Assembly: GCA_945862535.1 (NCBI GenBank)
Contig: CAMAYG010000011.1
Coordinates: 1-51,620, forward strand
Length of the DNA stretch: 51,620 bases
Direction: 5' to 3'
Source: Rickettsia typhi
GTDB taxonomy: Bacteria; Pseudomonadota; Alphaproteobacteria; Rickettsiales; UBA1997
In this document: piece by piece, positions 34,947-44,772 of the stretch
Position numbering within the stretch: position 1 is the first letter of the stretch
How the letters are laid out: each line of letters opens with the position of its first letter
Notes under the pieces: model-generated
The model's database searches: none
Told to the model about the DNA's origin: nothing
What the model saw: only the letters and a program-made list of their open reading frames with translations
Position numbers and translations under genes: made by a program

Positions 34947-37268
34947 ATGAGTCAAATAATCAAAAAATCAATCAATTGGAACAACAAAGAACTTACGATA
35001 GAAACCGGGAAAATTGCCCGTCAAGCTTCTGGTTCTGTGGTTGTTTCATATGGTGAAACTGTTGTTTTGGCAGCCGTAACTGTTGCCAACAAGGCAGCAG
35101 AAAATGCCGATTTCTTTCCGTTAACAGTACATTACCTAGAAAAATTCTATGCCGCAGGCAGAATGCTTGGTGGTTTCAACAAAAGAGAAGGCAAGCCTTC
35201 GGAAGATGCAACCCTAGTTTCTAGGCTTATCGACCGCCCAATTCGCCCGCTTTTTCCAAGCAATTTTTACAACGAAGTTAATGTTATATGCACCGTTTTA
35301 TCTTATGGAAACGACGATAATTGCGATATCATTTCATTAATCGCAGCTTCTGCTGCTCTTGCCATCTCCGAAGCACCTTTCTTAGAATCTGTTGGTGCTG
35401 TTCGAGTTGCCAAAGTAAATCAACAACTAGTCTTTAACCCAACCAAAGATCAACTAAAAAATTCATCTCTCGATTTAATCGTTGCCGGAACAAAATCATC
35501 GGTATTAATGGTCGAATCAGAAGCAAAAGAACTTACTGAATCTGAAATGCTTGAAGCGGTAAGCCTTGGACACCAAAATTTCCAACCAATTATCGATTTA
35601 ATCAACGAACTTAATAGCACCGCTGGTAAAACTAAAATCGTAGTTCCTGCATTTGCTCATCATCAATTAAAAGCTGAAATCAAAGATCTTATCGGCTCTA
35701 GAATGGTCGATGCCTATAAAATCAGCTCTAAACAAGCCAGATCAAAAGCTTTAGAATCTTTGCACTCAGAAGTTAAAGAAAAGTTTCTTAAAGAAGAAGA
35801 TGGCATAAATACTAATCTTATCAAGGCTATCTTCAAAAATCTTGAACAAGAAATTGTTCGTCAAGACACTCTTAAAAATAAAGTTCGCCTCGATGGCAGA
35901 TCCCTCGATCAAGTTCGCGAAATTACCTCGGAAGTTGGCTTCTTGCCAAAAGTTCACGGATCTTCATTATTTACCCGCGGAGAAACTCAAGCTTTGGTTG
36001 CCTTAACTCTAGGCTCACCTCGCGATGCTCAATTAGTAGAAAATCTTAGCGGAGTCTATAACGAAAACTTTATGTTACATTATAATTTCCCCCCTTATTC
36101 TGTAGGTGAAGTTGGTCAACTAAAAACTCCGGGTCGTCGTGAAATTGGTCATGGTAAACTTGCTTGGAGAGCAATTAACCCTGTAATGTGTAGCAGTGAA
36201 GAATTCAACTATTCAATTCGCTTAGTTTCAGAAATCACCGAATCAAATGGCTCATCATCAATGGCAACTGTATGTGGTGCAAGCCTAGCCTTAATGGATG
36301 CTGGGGTGCCAATTAAATCGCCAGTTTCGGGTATTGCAATGGGACTAATCAAAGAAGGAGAGCAATTTGTTGTTCTTTCCGATATTATGGGCGATGAAGA
36401 CCACTTAGGAGATATGGATTTCAAAGTAGCCGGAACAAGCAAAGGTATTACTGCCCTACAAATGGACATTAAAATCAATGGCATTAGCACCGAAATTATG
36501 CAACAAGCTTTAGAACAAGCTAATCGCGGTCGCTTATCGATATTAGAAAAAATGATCGAAACCATCGCAACTCCTCGTAGCGAACTTAATGGCAATATTC
36601 CTAAAGTTGAAACCATTACCATACCATCAGCAAAAATCCGCGATGTTATTGGTTCTCGTGGTAAAACAATCAAGGAAATCTGCCAAAATTGCTCAGTTAC
36701 CATCGACATCGAAGACAGTGGAGTTGTTAAAATATCTGGCAACAACAACGAAGCAATTCAAAAAGCAATTACTACAATTCAAGAAATAACTTTCGAGCCA
36801 GAAATTGGCGATATTTACGAAGGTCCTGTAGTAAAAGTTATTGATGCTGGTGCTTTTGTTAGCATTGCCAACAATCGCGACGGCTTTGTTCATATTTCTG
36901 AACTTGCTAATTACCGTGTCGATTTCGTTGAAGATGTTATTAATGAAGGAGATATTGTTAAAGTTAAAGTTATCGGGTTCGACAAAAAGGCCCGCCCTAA
37001 ACTTAGCTTCCGCTCTGTAGATCAGCAAACCGGTGCCGATATATCAGACACAATTACTTCTAAATCTCTTAACGAAGACTTCGAAGACGATCAAGGTGGC
37101 AGAAGACCAGATCGCAGAAGCGGAGATCGTCCAGACAATCGCAGTTCAGACCGCAGAGATCGTGGAGACAGAGATCGCAATTCTTCCCGCGATTCTTCTT
37201 CCCGCGATTCTTCTCGTGAAGGCGGAGACGATCGCTTCCCAAAAAAAAGAAAAGGCTTCTTTAGTTAG
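34947..37268 (+). CDS. pnp: Polyribonucleotide nucleotidyltransferase (PNPase)
   Basis: PNPase degrades RNA 3' to 5' by phosphorolysis and is a degradosome component. Two RNase PH domains span about 1-550, with FFPLTVHYLEKFYAAGRMLGG and RPIRPLFPSNF in the first and FTRGETQALVALTLG and the GDEDHLGDMDFKVAGT metal site in the second. A KH domain (IPSAKIRDVIGSRGKTIKEI) and an S1 domain (GDIYEGPVVKVIDAGAFVSI) follow. The last about 55 residues form an Arg/Asp/Ser-rich disordered tail built on the 6-residue unit SSRDSS. I chose ATG 34947 because similarity begins at MSQIIKKS; an upstream ATG at 34896 adds 17 unrelated residues. Confidence 0.96.
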   Translation: MSQIIKKSINWNNKELTIETGKIARQASGSVVVSYGETVVLAAVTVANKAAENADFFPLTVHYLEKFYAAGRMLGGFNKREGKPSEDATLVSRLIDRPIRPLFPSNFYNEVNVICTVLSYGNDDNCDIISLIAASAALAISEAPFLESVGAVRVAKVNQQLVFNPTKDQLKNSSLDLIVAGTKSSVLMVESEAKELTESEMLEAVSLGHQNFQPIIDLINELNSTAGKTKIVVPAFAHHQLKAEIKDLIGSRMVDAYKISSKQARSKALESLHSEVKEKFLKEEDGINTNLIKAIFKNLEQEIVRQDTLKNKVRLDGRSLDQVREITSEVGFLPKVHGSSLFTRGETQALVALTLGSPRDAQLVENLSGVYNENFMLHYNFPPYSVGEVGQLKTPGRREIGHGKLAWRAINPVMCSSEEFNYSIRLVSEITESNGSSSMATVCGASLALMDAGVPIKSPVSGIAMGLIKEGEQFVVLSDIMGDEDHLGDMDFKVAGTSKGITALQMDIKINGISTEIMQQALEQANRGRLSILEKMIETIATPRSELNGNIPKVETITIPSAKIRDVIGSRGKTIKEICQNCSVTIDIEDSGVVKISGNNNEAIQKAITTIQEITFEPEIGDIYEGPVVKVIDAGAFVSIANNRDGFVHISELANYRVDFVEDVINEGDIVKVKVIGFDKKARPKLSFRSVDQQTGADISDTITSKSLNEDFEDDQGGRRPDRRSGDRPDNRSSDRRDRGDRDRNSSRDSSSRDSSREGGDDRFPKKRKGFFS

Positions 37269-37278
37269 TTGCAATCAT

Positions 37279-37312
37279 ACCAGCCCTTATTTACAAAATA
37301 AAGGCTGGTTTT
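37279..37312 (+). terminator. Rho-independent terminator of pnp
   Basis: ACCAGCC (37279-37285) pairs with GGCTGGT (37303-37309). After one mismatch the stem continues through TTATTT/AAATAA to a 3-nt loop, and the helix is followed by TTTT. It lies 10 bp after the pnp stop codon and is the clearest intrinsic terminator in the window. Confidence 0.9.
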
Positions 37313-37484
37313 GATCCTTATCAAAAGGTGCTATTTTAGATTTTTAAAGAAAATTATAACAATTTTTGCAATAAAAATCTTTAGAAATATGAAATAGCAT
37401 TAGGGATTACTAACTAAATCTCTACGATAACTTAAGATCGAAAGCGAAATTAACCTTAAATGAAATATTAACTAACCAGAGAAT

Positions 37485-39431
37485 ATGCCATTGCTCGACA
37501 ATATTAATCGACCTGCCGACTTACGAAAATTACCTGCTAACAAATTAACCGAATTAGCATTAGAACTAAGGCAGGCAACAATCGAAGCAGTTTCGCAAAC
37601 TGGTGGCCATCTTGGTGCTGGGCTTGGGGTAATAGAAATAACAATTGCCACCCATTATGTTTTTGACACCCCGAACGACAAAATTATCTGGGATGTTGGG
37701 CATCAGGCATATCCTCACAAAATTTTAACAGAAAGAAAATCTAGAATTAACACCATAAGACAGCCACAAGGTCTCTCTGCTTTTACTAAAAGAGATGAAA
37801 GCATCTACGATACCTTTGGAGCGGGTCATAGCTCTACCTCGATATCGGCAGCAACGGGGATTGACATTGCTCACCGCCTACAATCTAAAGAGAATTACAC
37901 AATTGCAATAATTGGCGACGGGGCAATTAGTGCTGGCATGGCTTTTGAAGCGATGAATAATGCTGGCTACAGGTCAAAAAGCCAAATTCACAACTCTGGG
38001 AAATTAATCGTAATCTTAAACGATAACGATATGTCTATTTCTCAGCCAACGGGAGCAATGGCAAATTATCTTGCTAAACTCGCTTCTTGCAAAACCTATT
38101 TTCAGTTCCGCAACATTTCTTATAATATTCTTAGTAAATTAAAAAACCGCCTACCCGCTAAAATCATCAACCTTCCCCGCAAATTAGAAAAATCAATAAA
38201 AGAATGGTGGCTTGGTGGCAATATCTTCGAGGAGCTAGGTTTTCATTATATTGGCGTTGTCGATGGTCATAATTTACCGCTTTTGGTAGAAATTCTTAGC
38301 AATGTAAAAAATAGTAATTCTAACAAACCAATATTAATTCACTGTCGCACCGAGAAAGGTAAAGGCTATAATCATGTAATGGATAGTCAAGACAAGCTAC
38401 ATGCTGTAAGCAAATTCGACTCAAAAACTGGCATTAGCAAAACCAATAAAAGCCCCAATTTATCTTATTCCGAAGTTTTTGGTAGAAGATTAACTACTCT
38501 CGCCAAAAACGACAAAAATATTGTAGCAATTACCGCCGCCATGACTAGTGGCACCGGGCTAGAATCTTTTGCTTTAGAACATCGCGATCGTCTTTTTGAT
38601 GTTGGAATTGCCGAACAACATGCCGTAACATTTGCTGGCGGACTTGCAACCGAAGGAATTAGGCCTTTTGTTGCCATTTATTCAACCTTCTTACAACGAG
38701 CTTTAGACCAAATAATTCACGATATCGCTTTACAAAAACTAGCGGTCCGCTTTATTATCGACCGAGCAGGTTTCGTTGGTGCCGACGGCCCAACCCACGG
38801 CGGTGTTTTCGATATTGCCTTCTTAAGCAACTTGCCAGAAATGATTATTATGGCCCCAATTAACGGCGAAGAATTGGTAAAAATGGTAAATACCGTCCAT
38901 AAAATCGACCACTGCCCTAGTGCAATAAGATTCCCCCGGGGCAATATCTTAGAAACAACAATAGACCTCCTTAACAACGAAACTATTGAAATTGGCAAAT
39001 CACAAATTATCTATAAAAGCCCAAATACCAATAAGGAAAAGCCGTTAAAACTAGCAATTTTTGCCCTTGGCACCATAATACATAATGCACTTGCCATTAC
39101 CGACAGAATCGAAGCTTTAAATATCGATTTAACGATAATCAATGCCCGCTTTGCTAAACCGCTAGATATTACAATTTTAAATCAAATCAGCCAAGAAAAC
39201 GACATCATCATCTCCCTAGAAGAGGGAATGAGTGGCGGTTTTGCTACCAATGTTACTAATTATCTTATTAACAACGGTAAATTAGACTCTGGAAAATTAA
39301 GGTTTCGCACCATATTTATCGACGATCTTTTCGTTGAACATAACGACATTTTAGCAATGCAGAAAGAAGGAAAAATCGACAGCGAGACAATATTTAACAC
39401 CATCAAATCTTTACAAGACAACCTCTCTTAA
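37485..39431 (+). CDS. dxs: 1-deoxy-D-xylulose-5-phosphate synthase
   Basis: Dxs is the thiamine-diphosphate enzyme that starts the MEP isoprenoid pathway from pyruvate and glyceraldehyde 3-phosphate. Motifs include TGGHLGAGLGVIEITIATHY, WDVGHQAYPHKIL, GAGHSSTSISAATG, the ThDP site GDGAISAGMAFEAMNNAG with NDNDMSISQPTGAM, and in the second half DVGIAEQHAVTFAGGLA and DRAGFVGADGPTHGG. Length 648 is typical. It overlaps the 3' end of the convergent hydrolase-like gene by 21 bp. Confidence 0.96.
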   Translation: MPLLDNINRPADLRKLPANKLTELALELRQATIEAVSQTGGHLGAGLGVIEITIATHYVFDTPNDKIIWDVGHQAYPHKILTERKSRINTIRQPQGLSAFTKRDESIYDTFGAGHSSTSISAATGIDIAHRLQSKENYTIAIIGDGAISAGMAFEAMNNAGYRSKSQIHNSGKLIVILNDNDMSISQPTGAMANYLAKLASCKTYFQFRNISYNILSKLKNRLPAKIINLPRKLEKSIKEWWLGGNIFEELGFHYIGVVDGHNLPLLVEILSNVKNSNSNKPILIHCRTEKGKGYNHVMDSQDKLHAVSKFDSKTGISKTNKSPNLSYSEVFGRRLTTLAKNDKNIVAITAAMTSGTGLESFALEHRDRLFDVGIAEQHAVTFAGGLATEGIRPFVAIYSTFLQRALDQIIHDIALQKLAVRFIIDRAGFVGADGPTHGGVFDIAFLSNLPEMIIMAPINGEELVKMVNTVHKIDHCPSAIRFPRGNILETTIDLLNNETIEIGKSQIIYKSPNTNKEKPLKLAIFALGTIIHNALAITDRIEALNIDLTIINARFAKPLDITILNQISQENDIIISLEEGMSGGFATNVTNYLINNGKLDSGKLRFRTIFIDDLFVEHNDILAMQKEGKIDSETIFNTIKSLQDNLS

Positions 39432-40655
39432 CTTACTGCTCATAATACTCTTTTTAGGAGAAAAAACAATTTTCTGTGGCTTGTGACTTGTCGGCGATTG
39501 CGAATCTTTTGAAGTAGGTATTGTGGATTTAGGTGTCAAAAAGCCATCTTTCGATGCAAAACTAGAAGCTGAGCTTTTTTTAGATTTTGTGCTATTAGCA
39601 TCAAGAGCAGGCTTTTGTTGTGAGTAGTTTACTTGACTAGCACTAGGACATTCGTCATGCTTCTTATTAAGATTCAGCGAGTATAATCTTGATATCATAG
39701 CATCGGAACTGTTATGCAATATTTTATCAACCTTACTCTCCATATTTAACTTAGCTTTGCTAAAACCTGAAACAAGCTCTGACTGCGATTGATAATTAAT
39801 AATTTCATCTACTTCCGATAGGTAAAAACTAATTTGGGTATTCTCTTTATTATTCTGAACAAAGTCTTTAATCGCATTTTTGTTGATCTCGACAGGCTTG
39901 AAAAACAAAGAACCTATTGACCTAAAACCCTTAAGATCGTCATATTTATTGCTAATAAAAGGTCGGTTCATGAAAATCTTAGAGAAAGATTTGTAAAATT
40001 TTTCAAAATCATTATATGCCTCATCTTGATATCTATCGTTCATTTCCACTAAAACTTCGCTTAAAATATATGCTCCGAAGCTATGGGCGACACAAATTAC
40101 TTTTTCACAACCGCGATTAGCGAATGTTTTATATGCTCTATCAACAAAATTTTGCACATCTTCCCCGATTGGGGATTGAGTTCCAACGGCACCAATTAAG
40201 CTATAGTAATGAAGCTGTTCATTCTCTTGCTCTTCTCCATAGTAAATAGCATTAGAGATTCCAGTGTTGCTTTTAAGTGTGCTTTTTTTATAATCGATGC
40301 TCTCCTGCCCAAAACCAAAACCCTCAAAATACAGAACAAGAAGTTTAGATTGTTTTTGAGGTAAAGAAACAGCTTTAGACAACCTGCAACCGAGCAAATG
40401 GTTGGATTTTTGGGCAATAGAACCATCAAGCACTTTTTCATAAATTTTACTAGGTTTAGCAGTCTTAGAATGTGGTGGCTTTTTGCTGTTGCTTCCAGAA
40501 GAATGATATAAAGGCGTTTGCTCGCTATTAAAATTATCATCGTTAGGTATAATTTTACTGGGCTGTTGATTATTTGGTTTCATCCTGAGTGAGTTTATCC
40601 TGAGTGGGTTTATCCTGAGTGGGTTTATCCTGAGTGAGTTTATATTTTGTTTCAT
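39411..40655 (-). CDS. Orphan alpha/beta-hydrolase-like protein with repeat-rich ends
   Basis: The central part (about 100-290) looks like a serine hydrolase. A strand LLVLYFEGFGFG comes first, then KVICVAHSFGAYILSEVL with nucleophile candidate Ser192 (a HSFG form of GxSxG), then a strand FYLSEVDEIINY with candidate Asp283. His314 is a possible third residue. The first 25 residues are an LRINP tandem repeat and residues 26-75 are low-complexity. The C-terminal about 90 residues are Ser/Lys/Pro-rich and look disordered. No signal peptide is visible. This layout of a lipase-like core in disordered flanks fits a translocated effector, but that is inference. It converges with dxs, overlapping it by 21 bp. 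Confidence 0.7.
   Translation of the reverse strand: MKQNINSLRINPLRINPLRINSLRMKPNNQQPSKIIPNDDNFNSEQTPLYHSSGSNSKKPPHSKTAKPSKIYEKVLDGSIAQKSNHLLGCRLSKAVSLPQKQSKLLVLYFEGFGFGQESIDYKKSTLKSNTGISNAIYYGEEQENEQLHYYSLIGAVGTQSPIGEDVQNFVDRAYKTFANRGCEKVICVAHSFGAYILSEVLVEMNDRYQDEAYNDFEKFYKSFSKIFMNRPFISNKYDDLKGFRSIGSLFFKPVEINKNAIKDFVQNNKENTQISFYLSEVDEIINYQSQSELVSGFSKAKLNMESKVDKILHNSSDAMISRLYSLNLNKKHDECPSASQVNYSQQKPALDANSTKSKKSSASSFASKDGFLTPKSTIPTSKDSQSPTSHKPQKIVFSPKKSIMSSKLREVVL
40582..40641 (-). repeat. 15-bp in-frame tandem repeat at a gene 5' end
   Basis: Four copies of ATCCTGAGTGRGTTT (plus-strand reading; units at 40582, 40597, 40612 and 40627) encode LRINP/LRINS repeats at the very N terminus of the hydrolase-like protein. 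The first and fourth units have A and the middle two G at the variable site. The unit preserves frame, so copy number may vary among strains. Confidence 0.9.
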
Positions 40656-40882
40656 ATTATAGTATTTAATTTTATATTAATCATTATTACTAATTTTTTA
40701 TAAAGCAAAGTAAATTATTTATTTTATTATCAGAACTACGATGCCATTTTTCTGCATTGCACTATATTTTTTTCATGATTGGCTTCGGGAAATTGCAGAT
40801 CCTGCGATATTAATAATATTGCAATAATGAAATTGATAGTTATAAATTATTTGCAAAACGACAAAAATCAAAACCAGATCTT

Positions 40883-41779
40883 ATGACTAAAATTGCAAAA
40901 ACGAAAATTGCCGGCATCTTAAACCTTACCCCCGATTCATTTTCCGACGGAGGCAAATACCAACAATTTGCACAAGCAAGAATCCGTCTTGAAACCATGA
41001 TTTTAGAGGGTGCAAAAATGATTGATATTGGTGCAGAATCAACAAGGCCAAATGCTGTTGCTGTTAGTGCAGATGAAGAAAGATTAAGATTAGAATTTTT
41101 GCCAAATTTAATAAAAATAGTTCAGGATTTTAATCGATTTAATAATTTATCGATTGCAGATCGGGTCTTAACCAGCCTCGATTCCTATCATTTTGAAAAT
41201 TTGCAATGGTCGTTATCATTAGGTGTCGATGTGGTAAACGATATTTCTGGGCTAGAAAACCAAGATATTATCGCCCTAATCGCCAGAACTAAGGCAAAAA
41301 CAATTCTAATGCATAAAGATAAAATTTTACCCCCTGCAACAACGATTATCAATGCTAACCGCCACTTACCAGAGCAAATTTACGATTGGGCATTGAAAAA
41401 AATCACAAATTTAGCAACTTTAGGGGTGGAAAAAGAACAGCTAATCTTCGACCCCGGCATTGGCTTTGGCAAAGATGCTTGGCAATCTATTGTTGTGCTC
41501 CGTAATATTGCAATTTTTCGCAATTTAGATCTGCCAATTTATGTCGGTCATTCTAAAAAAAGCTTCCTTGACAAGATCTGCCTCTTTCATAACCAAGGAC
41601 ATAATAGTAAAAATTTAGTAAAATATAATACGATCCCTACTAGTCAATATCCCGCAGAAAATAAGCTAGATCGTAGTGCAAAAACCATTGCCGTTTCAAA
41701 ATTTTTAATCAAGCAAAATATTGATTGGCTTCGGGTTCACGATGTTGTTTTACATTACAATTTACTTAGATCTGACTAA
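40883..41779 (+). CDS. folP: Dihydropteroate synthase
   Basis: FolP joins 6-hydroxymethyl-dihydropterin pyrophosphate to p-aminobenzoate and is the sulfonamide target. Conserved parts are GILNLTPDSFSDGGKY (near 10-25), IDIGAESTRPNA, DVVNDISGL, LIFDPGIGFGKD, VGHSKKSFL and WLRVHDV. Length 298 is normal; the stretch near 240-250 is a variable insert. The last 45 codons and about 50 bp beyond the stop are duplicated at 44638-44820. FolB, encoded at 29440-29796, makes its precursor. Confidence 0.95.
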   Translation: MTKIAKTKIAGILNLTPDSFSDGGKYQQFAQARIRLETMILEGAKMIDIGAESTRPNAVAVSADEERLRLEFLPNLIKIVQDFNRFNNLSIADRVLTSLDSYHFENLQWSLSLGVDVVNDISGLENQDIIALIARTKAKTILMHKDKILPPATTIINANRHLPEQIYDWALKKITNLATLGVEKEQLIFDPGIGFGKDAWQSIVVLRNIAIFRNLDLPIYVGHSKKSFLDKICLFHNQGHNSKNLVKYNTIPTSQYPAENKLDRSAKTIAVSKFLIKQNIDWLRVHDVVLHYNLLRSD

Positions 41780-41825
41780 ATCTAACTTTTAGCTTGTAAT
41801 ATTAAGTTAATTAAATTATTTTGTA
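41645..41825 (+). repeat. Direct repeat, left copy (folP 3' end)
   Basis: This stretch, covering the last folP codons and the region after the stop, is repeated with scattered substitutions at 44638-44820. The two copies start at CAATATCCCGCAG and run through GATTGGCTT and the post-stop AATATTAAG. They bracket exactly one gene, the 891-residue orphan. Confidence 0.9.
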
Positions 41826-41854
41826 GCAAATAGTTTGAATTAATTTAATAAAAT

Positions 41855-44530
41855 ATGGAAATAAAATATCATCATAAGCGAGATAACAAAATAGCTCAAG
41901 AAACAATAACTACAACCCTAGAAATAAATGGGGAAAATCAAGATCAAATCAGCGGCTTTATCAACCCCGCAGTAACATTTACTGGCAAATGCATTATTAC
42001 CAAAAAACTAGCAGAACAGCCAATTTGTAACAATAATATTAAATTTCTTGGTGAATGTTCTTTTCAATTCAGAATTAGCAAAGATATTAGTGATCAAGAC
42101 GGACCGATTAAGGAAGAAGTTAACTATTATAAAATTATTGCCGATTACAATCAAAACCCTCCAAAATTTAAGCTAGAAGTTAATGACAAAGAATCGGAAG
42201 ACAAAATAAATATTGATGAATATGGCTATTTTATTATCGAGCATCAAGACAGCAACAAGAAAGATTGCGATTATTTTTTTTACCACGAACAGGCAAGGTC
42301 AAGAGGAATAGCAATAAAGCCAAAAGAAGAACTAACTCACCTAACCAAAGTTAATCTCTATAAAGATAGCTTAATCCATGGACTCTTCCACAAGAACCAG
42401 AAAGATCAGTCAATATTGCTGCAATATGGCAATTTCCAGTCGATCGATCAAAATAACCGTAATTCTTTTTATCAATCTGGCATTTTTGTTGATAATGAAT
42501 TCCAATCGGGCAGATTAAAAAAATTTTTCGACAATGGCAATTCGGCGATTTTGCAAGCGAATAATTTTATTGACTCAATTCCTGAAATTAATGAAATTCA
42601 ATCTAAAAACAAAATCGTTGAAAATGATGCAATTATTTTTGGTTTCAATCAACAAAGGAAGGATTTGTATCAAATTTCGCCAAATAATAATCAGCAATAT
42701 TTTACCTTAACCAATAATCCTAGACTTAATCTTGACAAACTCAGCTATTTTGCTAGAGCAAATCCCAATGCCCAAATTATTTTTGAAGACAGATTTTTAA
42801 GAGACTTCGAAACAAAAAAAGAAGAAAAGCAAGAATTGATTCATATCGTCGACGGTCGTAATATTTTCATTGCTGGCGGTTGCAACGACGAAAATGAATC
42901 AATAGCTAATTTTATTAAGCAAAATCAAAATCAATTTTCTGCAGAAACTAGAATTATTGCAAATCCTGCTAATAGTATTTTTAGTGAAGTTTATGATAAA
43001 AAAAAACAGCCGAGCTTTAATTTCTTTAAAGCTGGCATTAATGAGGTAGCCGAAGTAGAGAAGTGGGAAATATCAGCTAATCCAGATAATTCTGCCAAAA
43101 CAACTCACAAAGAAGCATCGCCAATTACAACTCGCAAAAAAGAATATTTATGGAGATTATGGCAAACAGAGGAGTATTTTCTAGATACAGAAAAAATACA
43201 ACAATTTGCCAATACTATGCCAACTCGACAGCAAAAGATTGACTATTTTTACGATATTCTAAACAATGATAATTATCAGATTAATGCTAAAGATCTGGCT
43301 ACTTCACTTAACTATTTTCAGGAAGAATCTGCCGAGGAAGAAGGCTATAAAACATCAATCCTTAATAATTTTCTAGCAAAAAACAATTTTGAAAATAGTG
43401 ATATCGATGATATTGTCAATAATTTACAAACACAAGAGTTAACTTTTAAGAGCTTGATTAATTCTTTTCCAGCTATAAAATATTCTAAGCTTAATATTTT
43501 AAAAGATAAAACTCTTGAAAAAGATAGAATTCTTGACAGAGAAGGTTTAATTATAGAAAAAAGATGTACAAAAGAAGGTAATTTAACTTTTCATTTTTTA
43601 AAACAAAGAGATATAAAGCGAGGAATATCAGAGGTTAAAAATGATAATGGCATTAATCCTTTTGGAAATGCAAGAGATGTAAAGCAAGAAATATCAGGGT
43701 CAAAAAACGATCGAATCTTGGTTGCCGTTTCAGAAAAAATTAATAACGAAGGTAGGATATATGTTGCTTCCGACAAATTTCCCCAAGCGAAAATTAACAA
43801 GGTTTACAGTTCGGCAACAAAAACATCAATTCTTGAAGAAGAGCAAAATAATCTCAATAAATTTGTTTTTTATCAACACGGCAGTAAATTAGGAGGAAAC
43901 GATTTAGATCTCGATGCTAAATTTTGGCAAAAATTCTTTAAAAACAAGGAACATATCGAAGATTTAAAAATTTCTGATATATCATGCTACGGTTCTTGTT
44001 TACATAAAATCATCGCCGATCGTCAAGAAATATTTGATTTTTTAGAGCAGGGGCAGAAATTAAGTTTTCAAATTATTGCTTCAAATATTGACAATCTGGC
44101 GGTTTTTACTAAACTTCAAAATTATCAAACCTTCAGCATAGAAAAAAGCGATAATTTATGGGAACTTGAAAAAAGAGCAAAGCTTAAAATTATTGTTGCC
44201 AGAGGTGATAAAGGGGAATTAACGATGAATATTTATAATTTAAGGAAATTAAACGAAAAAGAAATAATAGAATCGCAGAAGCCGGCAAAATTCGATTGTA
44301 AAAAAATTGCTTCAACAGCAAAAACATGTCAGAAAATTATCGATAACGACGAATTTGATAGTATTTCTGAGGCAGATCTTTCTGGAAACGATTCTGAATT
44401 AGAGGAAATAGACTCTAATTTGGATGAAGAAGCCTCGACAGACGACAACGAAAGCCTTGCAGCAATGCCATTCGCCTCTTTTAATCCTTCAATGGTTTCT
44501 AAAGCTTCATCTAGGTTGTTGCAGTTGTAA
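41855..44530 (+). CDS. Large orphan with C-terminal clan CD (C80-like) protease-like signature
   Basis: I do not recognise the family. The 891-residue product has no signal peptide and no membrane helix. About 1-400 is strand-rich with many Asn, Gln, Lys and Phe residues; about 425-540 is helical. Near the end, a hydrophobic strand leads to YQHGSKLGGNDLD (His675), and 30-odd residues later another strand leads to SDISCYGSCLH (Cys711, with Cys715 close by). A strand-HG plus strand-C arrangement, with later segments FQIIASNID and LKIIVARGDKGEL, recalls the cysteine-protease domain of large clostridial and MARTX toxins (C80) and other clan CD enzymes; this is inference from motif spacing. The tail (820-880) is acidic. 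Direct repeats of the folP 3' end flank the gene. Confidence 0.7.
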   Translation: MEIKYHHKRDNKIAQETITTTLEINGENQDQISGFINPAVTFTGKCIITKKLAEQPICNNNIKFLGECSFQFRISKDISDQDGPIKEEVNYYKIIADYNQNPPKFKLEVNDKESEDKINIDEYGYFIIEHQDSNKKDCDYFFYHEQARSRGIAIKPKEELTHLTKVNLYKDSLIHGLFHKNQKDQSILLQYGNFQSIDQNNRNSFYQSGIFVDNEFQSGRLKKFFDNGNSAILQANNFIDSIPEINEIQSKNKIVENDAIIFGFNQQRKDLYQISPNNNQQYFTLTNNPRLNLDKLSYFARANPNAQIIFEDRFLRDFETKKEEKQELIHIVDGRNIFIAGGCNDENESIANFIKQNQNQFSAETRIIANPANSIFSEVYDKKKQPSFNFFKAGINEVAEVEKWEISANPDNSAKTTHKEASPITTRKKEYLWRLWQTEEYFLDTEKIQQFANTMPTRQQKIDYFYDILNNDNYQINAKDLATSLNYFQEESAEEEGYKTSILNNFLAKNNFENSDIDDIVNNLQTQELTFKSLINSFPAIKYSKLNILKDKTLEKDRILDREGLIIEKRCTKEGNLTFHFLKQRDIKRGISEVKNDNGINPFGNARDVKQEISGSKNDRILVAVSEKINNEGRIYVASDKFPQAKINKVYSSATKTSILEEEQNNLNKFVFYQHGSKLGGNDLDLDAKFWQKFFKNKEHIEDLKISDISCYGSCLHKIIADRQEIFDFLEQGQKLSFQIIASNIDNLAVFTKLQNYQTFSIEKSDNLWELEKRAKLKIIVARGDKGELTMNIYNLRKLNEKEIIESQKPAKFDCKKIASTAKTCQKIIDNDEFDSISEADLSGNDSELEEIDSNLDEEASTDDNESLAAMPFASFNPSMVSKASSRLLQL

Positions 44531-44634
44531 AATTAAGTTAGAATTTGCAGTTAAAAAGCCAGATTTTGACAAGGTAACGGGGTTTGTTAAGCAAGTTTAA
44601 TAAAATCTAAATCACTTTGGTGCACCGCCCCGCT

Positions 44635-44772
44635 TGCCAATATCCCGCAGAAAATAAGCTAGATCGCGGTGCAAAAACTGTTGCCGTTTCTCAATTTCTA
44701 GTCGAGCAAAATATTGATTGGCTTAGGGTTCACGATGTTGCTTTGCATTGTAATTTACTTAGATTTGACTAG
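44635..44772 (+). pseudogene. Truncated second copy of folP (3' end only)
   Basis: The reading frame here gives QYPAENKLDRGAKTVAVSQF and then IDWLRVHDVALHCNLLRFD, ending at TAG 44770-44772. Over 45 residues, 36 are identical to the end of the intact folP at 40883-41779. Many nucleotide changes are silent (for example CGG to AGG in WLR), so this copy diverged while still coding, or came from a related strain. Similarity continues about 48 bp past the stop. The 5' part of the gene is missing; 44531-44634 shows no other gene. Confidence 0.9.
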
